This document shows, in pieces, positions 57,250-63,562 of a stretch of 64,000 nt of DNA. The stretch is from Nitrincola alkalilacustris. Its GTDB lineage: Bacteria; Pseudomonadota; Gammaproteobacteria; Pseudomonadales; Balneatricaceae. Location: positions 51,570-115,569 of the forward strand of contig NZ_WBOM01000011.1 in NCBI RefSeq assembly GCF_008973755.1. The letters are read 5' to 3'. Numbering within the stretch: the stretch's first letter is position 1; each line of letters starts with the position of its first letter. Both the position numbers and the translations under genes were made by a program. Below the pieces are notes generated by a model. The model was not told the DNA's origin, did no database searches, and was given only the letters and a program-made list of their open reading frames with translations.

Positions 57250-57449
57250 TATATTGAGCAGGGTAGACGATAAGTGCTCGTTTTGACAAGTGATGTTGCT
57301 CGTTTTGTCAGTGTAGGTTATAAATAAGCATTTAAATTCAATTAGTTATAATTCATATGTTTGAGATATGAGGCATGCGTGCAGGGCAATTCGAGCATGC
57401 GCGGATTGCTTTTACTGGATTGAGTAAGTATCTGTGATAGTGTATGCAA

Positions 57450-57524
57450 ATCAAGCCGATACGCAGACATGATCGGTATATCAGAAATGGCAAAATGCGC
57501 ATGCGCAGAATACAAATGTTGGAC
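57450..57524 (+). other. attI: Predicted attI recombination site
   Basis: The crossover core is GTTGGAC (57518-57524), matching GTTRRRY. It is preceded by ACAAAT, as in attI1-type sites (ACAAAGTTAGRC). The 5' limit is approximate. The first cassette is joined after the G at 57518. Confidence 0.7.
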
Positions 57525-58837
57525 ATAACCGCTACGCGGTGGAGAGCGTAATTCAAGGATCAGGAGGCATATGGACATGCCGAATAGAACCATACAAAAG
57601 TTATTTCTGGCGTACAAGCCAGCATTGGACAAAACACCCCAGCCACTGAAGTACCGCAAGGCGATTCAGGCGCTCAGCCAGTGCCGAACACGTGACATGG
57701 GCGTCAGTTATTATAGCTGCCCGGAAGGGCATGAGGATTGGGAGCAGTTCCATTCCTGCCGACACCGAAGCTGCTACCTGTGTGCACAGAAAAAGCGTGT
57801 GGAATGGGTGGAGCAACAACAACAGCGGCTGCTTAACACACCTCACTTTCATGTGATATTTACTTTGCCTCATGAGTACCTGTCACTGTGGCGGTATAAC
57901 GAGACACTGTTTACACGGATTCTGTTCAAGGCCAGCCAGCAATCGCTGATGGAGCTGATGGCTGACGCCAAATATGGTGGTGTGACTCCTGGGCTGTTGA
58001 TGACCCTGCACACCTGGGGGAGACAGCTTAATTTGCACCCTCATACCCATTGTCTGGTGACCGCTGGTGGTTTGACAAAGGCGAATGGCTGGCAAGACTC
58101 AGGCACATTTTTACTTCCGAGTGCCGTGCTGAGACGCTACTACCGTGGCAAGATTCAAGCCTTTTTGAAGGAGGCAATGGAGGCTGGCGATCTGGTGCTA
58201 CCGCCGGATATGAGCAAGGCGGATTTCTGGCAGCAATACCGGGGGCTGTATCGTAAAGAGTGGAGTGTGCGGATAGAGGAGCGCTACGCGCATGGAAAGG
58301 GCGTGATGCTGTATCTGGCCCGGTATTGCAAGGGCGGCCCCTTAAACCCGGAACAGATCAAGGGCTGGAGCCAGGGACAGATCGAGATGAGCTATCTGGA
58401 TCATCGAAGCAAGCGCATCAGGCGGCAGCAACTCAGACCACTGCAACTGATCCAGCGACTGCTACAGCATGTCCCAACCGATGGTATCCATACTGTGCGC
58501 TATTACGGGCTTTATGCACCGGCTGCAAAGCAGAAATATGAGCAGGCACTGAGCTGGCATGGCAATCTTGCTGGGTTGAGCGTTCGACGTGGTCTGGATG
58601 TTCGAACTATGCTACTTTGCTGTAAAACCTGCGGCACACCTGCCCAGCTTCAGGGACGGGTTTGGCGACATGCTCCAAAAGGAAATTCCTTTATAAACAG
58701 TCGTCCCGAGTTGGGTGCCAGCGGTACTGTCCAACCAGGCGATGCACCATACACTGCAAGCGTGCTACATAGTGATCTCGCAGCATTACCACCGTGATCA
58801 TTTTTTTTTGTTTCATGCAGTGAAGGTGATCTAAACG
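57519..58837 (+). mobile_element. Gene cassette 1: IS91-type transposase + attC
   Basis: 1319-bp cassette from TTGGAC (after the attI G) to the G before the next TTGGAC. It holds one ORF in the cassette direction plus a complete attC at 58729-58843. A small ACCGC-TAC-GCGGT hairpin lies at 57528-57540. It is repeated directly as cassette 2. Confidence 0.83.
57571..58797 (+). CDS. tnpA: IS91-family HUH transposase (copy 1)
   Basis: 408-aa rolling-circle transposase. N-terminal zinc-binding region with Cys/His in YYSCPEGHEDW, HSCRHRSCYLC; the HUH motif in LNLHPHTHCLVTAGG; and two tyrosines in LYLARYCKGG (Y-x3-Y), so it is IS91-like rather than the single-Tyr ISCR type. C-terminal Cys (LLCCKTCG). 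The last about 22 codons are the attC sequence itself. AGGAGG lies 3 nt before ATG 57571, and 9 nt before ATG 57577, which may be the true start. It appears intact. Confidence 0.9.
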   Translation: MDMPNRTIQKLFLAYKPALDKTPQPLKYRKAIQALSQCRTRDMGVSYYSCPEGHEDWEQFHSCRHRSCYLCAQKKRVEWVEQQQQRLLNTPHFHVIFTLPHEYLSLWRYNETLFTRILFKASQQSLMELMADAKYGGVTPGLLMTLHTWGRQLNLHPHTHCLVTAGGLTKANGWQDSGTFLLPSAVLRRYYRGKIQAFLKEAMEAGDLVLPPDMSKADFWQQYRGLYRKEWSVRIEERYAHGKGVMLYLARYCKGGPLNPEQIKGWSQGQIEMSYLDHRSKRIRRQQLRPLQLIQRLLQHVPTDGIHTVRYYGLYAPAAKQKYEQALSWHGNLAGLSVRRGLDVRTMLLCCKTCGTPAQLQGRVWRHAPKGNSFINSRPELGASGTVQPGDAPYTASVLHSDLAALPP

Positions 58838-58843
58838 TTGGAC
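58729..58843 (+). other. attC: attC site of cassette 1
   Basis: R boxes GTCCAAC (58729-58735) and GTTGGAC (58837-58843) are perfectly complementary. Each is followed inward by a 5-nt unpaired spacer (CAGGC and TAAAC). L boxes are GATGCACC and GGTGATC, pairing except for one extrahelical G, the feature that sets strand choice in attC sites. An inner stem CACTGCA / TGCAGTG follows, then a large variable loop with a run of nine T. Length 115 nt, within the known range. Confidence 0.88.
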
Positions 58844-60155
58844 ATAACCGCTACGCGGTGGAGAGCGTAATTCAAGGATCAGGAGGCATATGGACATGCC
58901 GAATAGAACCATACAAAAGTTATTTCTGGCGTACAAGCCAGCATTGGACAAAACACCCCAGCCACTGAAGTACCGCAAGGCGATTCAGGCGCTCAGCCAG
59001 TGCCGAACACGTGACATGGGCGTCAGTTATTATAGCTGCCCGGAAGGGCATGAGGATTGGGAGCAGTTCCATTCCTGCCGACACCGAAGCTGCTACCTGT
59101 GTGCACAGAAAAAGCGTGTGGAATGGGTGGAGCAACAACAACAGCGGCTGCTTAACACACCTCACTTTCATGTGATATTTACTTTGCCTCATGAGTACCT
59201 GTCACTGTGGCGGTATAACGAGACACTGTTTACACGGATTCTGTTCAAGGCCAGCCAGCAATCGCTGATGGAGCTGATGGCTGACGCCAAATATGGTGGT
59301 GTGACTCCTGGGCTGTTGATGACCCTGCACACCTGGGGGAGACAGCTTAATTTGCACCCTCATACCCATTGTCTGGTGACCGCTGGTGGTTTGACAAAGG
59401 CGAATGGCTGGCAAGACTCAGGCACATTTTTACTTCCGAGTGCCGTGCTGAGACGCTACTACCGTGGCAAGATTCAAGCCTTTTTGAAGGAGGCAATGGA
59501 GGCTGGCGATCTGGTGCTACCGCCGGATATGAGCAAGGCGGATTTCTGGCAGCAATACCGGGGGCTGTATCGTAAAGAGTGGAGTGTGCGGATAGAGGAG
59601 CGCTACGCGCATGGAAAGGGCGTGATGCTGTATCTGGCCCGGTATTGCAAGGGCGGCCCCTTAAACCCGGAACAGATCAAGGGCTGGAGCCAGGGACAGA
59701 TCGAGATGAGCTATCTGGATCATCGAAGCAAGCGCATCAGGCGGCAGCAACTCAGACCACTGCAACTGATCCAGCGACTGCTACAGCATGTCCCAACCGA
59801 TGGTATCCATACTGTGCGCTATTACGGGCTTTATGCACCGGCTGCAAAGCAGAAATATGAGCAGGCACTGAGCTGGCATGGCAATCTTGCTGGGTTGAGC
59901 GTTCGACGTGGTCTGGATGTTCGAACTATGCTACTTTGCTGTAAAACCTGCGGCACACCTGCCCAGCTTCAGGGACGGGTTTGGCGACATGCTCCAAAAG
60001 GAAATTCCTTTATAAACAGTCGTCCCGAGTTGGGTGCCAGCGGTACTGTCCAACCAGGCGATGCACCATACACTGCAAGCGTGCTACATAGTGATCTCGC
60101 AGCATTACCACCGTGATCATTTTTTTTGTTTCATGCAGTGAAGGTGATCTAAACA
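58838..60155 (+). mobile_element. Gene cassette 2: tandem copy of cassette 1
   Basis: Direct repeat of cassette 1. As far as I can read, it is identical except for eight instead of nine T in the attC loop. Its last base is A (60155) where G is expected. Confidence 0.83.
58890..60116 (+). CDS. tnpA: IS91-family HUH transposase (copy 2)
   Basis: Protein identical to copy 1 (408 aa, HUH motif, two tyrosines, zinc region). Same ribosome site. Lack of any amino-acid change between the copies points to a recent duplication or gene conversion. Confidence 0.9.
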   Translation: MDMPNRTIQKLFLAYKPALDKTPQPLKYRKAIQALSQCRTRDMGVSYYSCPEGHEDWEQFHSCRHRSCYLCAQKKRVEWVEQQQQRLLNTPHFHVIFTLPHEYLSLWRYNETLFTRILFKASQQSLMELMADAKYGGVTPGLLMTLHTWGRQLNLHPHTHCLVTAGGLTKANGWQDSGTFLLPSAVLRRYYRGKIQAFLKEAMEAGDLVLPPDMSKADFWQQYRGLYRKEWSVRIEERYAHGKGVMLYLARYCKGGPLNPEQIKGWSQGQIEMSYLDHRSKRIRRQQLRPLQLIQRLLQHVPTDGIHTVRYYGLYAPAAKQKYEQALSWHGNLAGLSVRRGLDVRTMLLCCKTCGTPAQLQGRVWRHAPKGNSFINSRPELGASGTVQPGDAPYTASVLHSDLAALPP

Positions 60156-60161
60156 TTATAT
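60048..60161 (+). other. attC: attC site of cassette 2 (right core degenerate)
   Basis: Left R box GTCCAAC (60048-60054), L boxes and inner stem as in copy 1. At the right junction the expected GTTRRRY reads ATTATAT (60155-60161): the key G is A and one further position deviates. Recombination here is probably weak or lost. Confidence 0.65.
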
Positions 60162-60178
60162 TTCATTAGGAGATGTGG

Positions 60179-60832
60179 GTGGATGATCTTAAGAGGGTGA
60201 ATCCCAAATCATTCAAAGAAATGATAGAAAGCCTGCCTGCCGGAGAGCTTGACCGTATACATCAGCTTCAGCACGATCAAGCACTCGATGAGCACAGAAG
60301 ATTCAAGGAGCACTATGAACGTGAAGAATGCTATTTGTGTGGAAAGCCATTTAAGACACTAAGCAAGAGTGAGCCATGTATTCACTGGCTCCTTAGAAGG
60401 TGCAAATTTAAGGCAAAGGATTTTTCAAAAATATATCAGGCGTTCGATTATCATCAAATATCTTCGTATCTTAGATGGGTTGCTAACCAAGAAAGATTCC
60501 AAGGAAATATCAATGACCTTGTTGACGAGAAAGGCGAAAGAAAAATAATACAAACAACAATCAAGTGGAAAAATATCGAGTGGACATTTGATTGTTCAAA
60601 AACCGATTATGAAGGTCACGGAAGTGGTAACTCTAGCTTTCCTCATTACCACTTTCAGATGAGAATAGATGGCAAGCAGTTTATAAACTTTAACAGTCAT
60701 CATATTTCTTTTTCGGAAAAGGACTTGTTCAATCTCGATGTAACTATTCAGCTCAATTTTTTGCAAAAAGTTCTTGACAGGGTTTTTGCCAGAATTTCGA
60801 GATATTCAGTGACAGCCAGCGCACCGCTCTAA
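60179..60832 (+). CDS. Cassette-type hypothetical protein with Cys/His motifs
   Basis: AT-rich ORF, unlike the core genes, starting within about 25 bp of the cassette junction, as typical for cassette genes. GTG 60179 has AGGAG six bases upstream; ATG 60173 abuts it. Features: helical N-terminus, CYLCGKPF then EPCIHWLLRRC, suggesting a Cys/His metal site (residues about 50-75), and a second His-rich block (FPHYHFQMRIDGKQF, FNSHHISFSEKDLF) near residues 170-195. I do not recognise a named family. The last about 8 residues (VTASAPL) lie in GC-rich foreign sequence, so the natural C-terminus is probably lost. Confidence 0.7.
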   Translation: MDDLKRVNPKSFKEMIESLPAGELDRIHQLQHDQALDEHRRFKEHYEREECYLCGKPFKTLSKSEPCIHWLLRRCKFKAKDFSKIYQAFDYHQISSYLRWVANQERFQGNINDLVDEKGERKIIQTTIKWKNIEWTFDCSKTDYEGHGSGNSSFPHYHFQMRIDGKQFINFNSHHISFSEKDLFNLDVTIQLNFLQKVLDRVFARISRYSVTASAPL

Positions 60833-60840
60833 AATCCGCC

Positions 60841-60929
60841 TCACGACTCCGCTTCGCCGCCCTGAAGCGCCTTGCGCATCTGCGCATCCCCAGGCGTGGC
60901 AGCCATACGAAAGTCGTTCAGATCCGCAT
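60841..60929 (-). pseudogene. C-terminal fragment of an unidentified gene
   Basis: GC-rich stretch with an open minus-strand frame ending at a TGA (60841-60843): ...NADLNDFRMAATPGDAQMR, then KALQGGEAES. It is cut off by the IS21-type end at 60930. It looks like the tail of a protein gene, family not recognised. It marks different DNA from the cassette. Confidence 0.4.
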
Positions 60930-60988
60930 TGTCAATGGCCATCTATTTTGACCCACTTTTGGCCAATAAAATTGACCCACCTAGTTCG

Positions 60989-61104
60989 CTAATTGGTCAG
61001 TTTTTCTTTCAGTCGATAGCTCTCACCTCCCAGCATGTAGATGTGTGAGTGATGTATGATCCGGTCCACGATCGGGATCGCCACATTGTCGTTATGGAAG
61101 AACT
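60989..61104 (-). pseudogene. istB: istB, C-terminal part (interrupted)
   Basis: Reads FFHNDNVAIPIVDRIIHHSH, then IYMLGGESYRLKEKLTN and TAG (60989-60991). This is the usual end of IstB-type ATPases. It joins in frame with the segment starting at 63555 when the IS66 element and one 8-bp duplication are removed. Confidence 0.88.
61097..61104. repeat. IS66 target-site duplication, left copy
   Basis: GAAGAACT, identical to 63555-63562. The 8-bp length is characteristic of IS66 insertion. Confidence 0.9.
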
Positions 61105-61134
61105 GTAAGCGCCGCTAAATAGACACTCTTGCCT

Positions 61135-62745
61135 TCAGTCGAGCTGCGCCACCTTTTTTGAAGTACGCTCCAGCTCAGTATTCCAGGGCAACAACTGTTC
61201 CAGCTTCTCCAGTGTGTCAGCTTGTGCGATGCGCTCCAACACATACTGGATATACGCTGACGGCTCCAGATCGTTGGCCTTGGCCGTTTCGATCAGGGAG
61301 TAGCAGGTCGCACTGGCACGAGCGCCCTGCGGTGTGTCTGCGAACAGCCAGGCCTTGCGACCCAGTGCGAACGGGCGGATCGCATTCTCGGCCAGCACGT
61401 TACTGATGTGCAGATCACCCCGTTCACAGTAGCCGATCAGATAGGGCCACTGGTTTAGCGTGTACTCCATCGCCTTGCGGGTCAGCGAGCCTTTCATCAC
61501 TTTATTGACGTTATTCTCCAGCCAGGTTTTGAACACGGCCAGTGTCGGCAGGCTCAGTTCCTGACGGATGTGATAACGCTCGGTTACACTCAGGTCCTTG
61601 ATCTGACGTTCAATCGCATAGAGCTTGCTGATATGACTTAATGCCATATCAGCCTTGGAGACAACGGCTTTTTTGCTTTTACCCTTTGCCTGTGCCGCTT
61701 TGGAGGCTTCAAAGAACTTGCGACGCGCATGATCCCAACAACCGATACGGGTAAGACCATTAGCCGTACACACCTGCCCATAGCCGGAGTAACCATCCGC
61801 CTGCAGGATACCGGTGAAGTCATCCAGCAAGCGCACCGCCACACTGCCAGCTCGTGATGGATCGTAGTCGAACAGCACTGAGGGGTGGTCGGGTGGACCA
61901 CCCCGTGTCACCCACATCCACTTGTCGGATTGGGCCGTTTTACCATCCTCCTTCAAGACCTGGATACGGGTTTCATCAGCCTGTAGGTAGTCACTGCTGT
62001 TCTGTACCTCCCGCATCAGGTTGATCAGTGGTTTGAACACCTCATCCAGGCGGATGATCCAGTGCGCCATGTTGGTACGGCTGACTTCATGACCCAGGCG
62101 CCTGAGCATCTGTTCCAGCCGGTACAGCGGCAGACCATCGGCATACTTGGAAGTGATGATGTAAGACAGCAGTGACGTGGTGGCGATGCACTTACCCAGT
62201 GGATGAACCGGACGCTGAGCGGCGATGATGCGCTCGTAACCTTCCTGCTCGAACACGGCTTTCTCCTGCCAGTACTCCAGCACCTTCAGTTGTGCCGGAA
62301 TGAACTGCAGTTCTTCCTTCACCTTGGTGAAGAACACCTTGCTGGCACCGGCTTTCTCTTCATCAGAGAGAGTCAGTTCAATGCGCTCACGCAGCAGCGT
62401 ATCGGAGAAGCCACGCTGACGGCACTTGCGTGCAGGCTTGGGGGCATCGGCTTCTACCACGTCCTCGGGTAGCTGATCGCGCAGAAGGTCGATTTCGGCT
62501 TCCAGTTCAGGTTCGTCGAAGAGATGGATCTGGTGAGCGGACTTCTCACTGCTGGCGGCGAACTTCTGAATGTTCTTCAGACGCAGGAGCTCTTCGAGGA
62601 TCTGGATATACTGGTCACGCTGTTGGACAACAGCATCTTTAGCCGCTAACTGCTGCTGAAGTCCTGCCACAACCGACAGCAGCTCAGCGGCAGACAGGCC
62701 GCTGAGATCGGGTGTGATGGCAGGCTTTTCCGGCGGTAATTTCAT
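61135..62745 (-). CDS. tnpC: IS66 family transposase TnpC
   Basis: 536-aa DDE transposase. N-terminal coiled region with Gln/Leu (VAGLQQQLAAKDAVVQQRDQ), zinc-finger-like and HTH sections, then the catalytic core: LQADETRIQVL (first Asp), LQADGYSGYGQVC (second) and NVLAENAIRPFALGRKAWLF (Glu). ATG 62745 preferred; a TTG two codons upstream opens the frame. Full length. Confidence 0.94.
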   Translation of the reverse strand: MKLPPEKPAITPDLSGLSAAELLSVVAGLQQQLAAKDAVVQQRDQYIQILEELLRLKNIQKFAASSEKSAHQIHLFDEPELEAEIDLLRDQLPEDVVEADAPKPARKCRQRGFSDTLLRERIELTLSDEEKAGASKVFFTKVKEELQFIPAQLKVLEYWQEKAVFEQEGYERIIAAQRPVHPLGKCIATTSLLSYIITSKYADGLPLYRLEQMLRRLGHEVSRTNMAHWIIRLDEVFKPLINLMREVQNSSDYLQADETRIQVLKEDGKTAQSDKWMWVTRGGPPDHPSVLFDYDPSRAGSVAVRLLDDFTGILQADGYSGYGQVCTANGLTRIGCWDHARRKFFEASKAAQAKGKSKKAVVSKADMALSHISKLYAIERQIKDLSVTERYHIRQELSLPTLAVFKTWLENNVNKVMKGSLTRKAMEYTLNQWPYLIGYCERGDLHISNVLAENAIRPFALGRKAWLFADTPQGARASATCYSLIETAKANDLEPSAYIQYVLERIAQADTLEKLEQLLPWNTELERTSKKVAQLD

Positions 62746-62789
62746 GCGCAAATTGTAGCAAAAACAGCTGGTTGGAGCACGTAAAAAAG

Positions 62790-63158
62790 CTATCCAACCG
62801 CATCATATTGCAGGGTTTTATGTCCCTTCAGCAAGGTGATGTCGTAGCCATCCAGAAGCCAGTTGATCTGCTCACCGGTCAGTGGCATCAGTTCCTCCGA
62901 GGCGCGTGGCCACTTGAACTTCTCCTCGGCCAGCGCCTTGTAATAGAGCACGAAGCCGTTGTCTTCCCACATCAGGCATTTGATCTTATTGCGCTGGCGA
63001 TTGGTGAAGGCATATAGCGCGCCGGTAAAGGGGCTGCGCCCCAGCTCCTGCTCAATCAACAATGCCAGACTGTTGGCCTGTTTGCGGAAGTCGATCGGCG
63101 CACGGTAGAGATAGATCTCCGGTATATCCTGTGCCGGACGCAGGTAGCGGCTACGCAT
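62790..63158 (-). CDS. tnpB: IS66 accessory protein TnpB
   Basis: 122-aa IS66 Orf2 protein, not related to the IS200/605 TnpB nuclease. Typical blocks: IYLYRAPIDFRKQANSLALL, LYAFTNRQRNKIKCLMWEDNGF and FKWPRASEE. Its start overlaps the tnpA stop by one base (TAATG). Needed for transposition in several IS66 elements. Confidence 0.94.
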   Translation of the reverse strand: MRSRYLRPAQDIPEIYLYRAPIDFRKQANSLALLIEQELGRSPFTGALYAFTNRQRNKIKCLMWEDNGFVLYYKALAEEKFKWPRASEELMPLTGEQINWLLDGYDITLLKGHKTLQYDAVG

Positions 63159-63469
63159 TACAACTGCCTCAGAATCGCGCCCAACAGATCGATATTCCCG
63201 GCATGCAGGCCAGTAATCGATACGCCACCGGGTAGTGACAGCGTCAGCTCCGCTGCAGAGCCAGGGCTTTGAAGCGGTGCGACCCGGGCAAATCCAACCT
63301 TCTTCACTTCGGGAGGCGTGTCTTCATCATTGAGCAGCTTCTGGCGCCAGTAAACAAACTGATGATATGACAGTGCATGCTGTTTGCAGAATGCGGCACC
63401 GGACAGATTCGATGCCTGCCAGTCTGCCATCTGTTGCTGCCAATATTGCTGACGTTCGTGAGTGGTCAT
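63158..63469 (-). CDS. tnpA: IS66 accessory protein TnpA
   Basis: 103-aa helix-turn-helix protein (WQASNLSGAAFCKQHALSYHQFVYWRQKL, in part), the usual first gene of IS66. ATG 63469 follows AAGGA; the frame extends upstream to 63523 without a ribosome site. Confidence 0.9.
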   Translation of the reverse strand: MTTHERQQYWQQQMADWQASNLSGAAFCKQHALSYHQFVYWRQKLLNDEDTPPEVKKVGFARVAPLQSPGSAAELTLSLPGGVSITGLHAGNIDLLGAILRQL

Positions 63470-63554
63470 CACTTGATTCCTTGATCCAGTTACAATGGAA
63501 TCAGTGTGACGTGGCTGGATCATGGAATACAGGTGCTGGTTTATGGGCGCTTAC

Positions 63555-63562
63555 GAAGAACT
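63555..63562. repeat. IS66 target-site duplication, right copy
   Basis: GAAGAACT directly outside the right terminal repeat of IS66; matches 61097-61104. Confidence 0.9.

Larger units (their letters stand above)
57219..57570. other. intI-to-cassette intergenic region with attI and direct repeats
   Basis: No gene. Contains the LexA box; two direct repeats of TGCTCGTTTTG(A/T)CA at 57275-57288 and 57297-57310 (22-bp period), which could be regulator or integrase binding sites; AT-rich DNA; and then the attI core. Base composition is AT-rich relative to the core genes. Confidence 0.6.
56250..60807. mobile_element. Integron with integrase and a short cassette array
   Basis: Consists of intI, an attI core at 57518-57524, two tandem transposase cassettes and a third incomplete cassette. 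The array seems cut off at about 60807, where base composition changes abruptly and no attC follows. Adjacent to cydC. Confidence 0.85.
61105..63554 (-). mobile_element. Complete IS66-family insertion sequence
   Basis: 2450 bp. Terminal inverted repeats begin GTAAGCGCC at both ends (continuing with matching AAA and CAC stretches with mismatches), the IS66 terminal sequence. Carries tnpA, tnpB and tnpC in order on the minus strand. Intact and flanked by the GAAGAACT duplication. Confidence 0.93.

Noticed and set aside
57528..57540. ACCGC-TAC-GCGGT hairpin as a terminator
   Set aside because: Only five base pairs and no T-tract; it lies in the cassette leader before the transposase and more likely is a minor leader structure.
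58691..58978. Minus-strand ORF spanning the junction of the two cassettes
   Set aside because: A chance frame across attC and the start of the second transposase.
57519..60155. Classical IS91 termini (terIS/oriIS with a GTTC-type target) for the transposase units
   Set aside because: The repeated unit begins and ends exactly at GTT cores with paired R/L boxes, which fits cassettes better. I saw no clear IS91 end, though a diverged origin inside the unit cannot be excluded.
62790..63158. TnpB as an RNA-guided nuclease of the IS200/605 kind
   Set aside because: It is the IS66 Orf2 protein (122 aa), with no RuvC motifs; only the name is shared.
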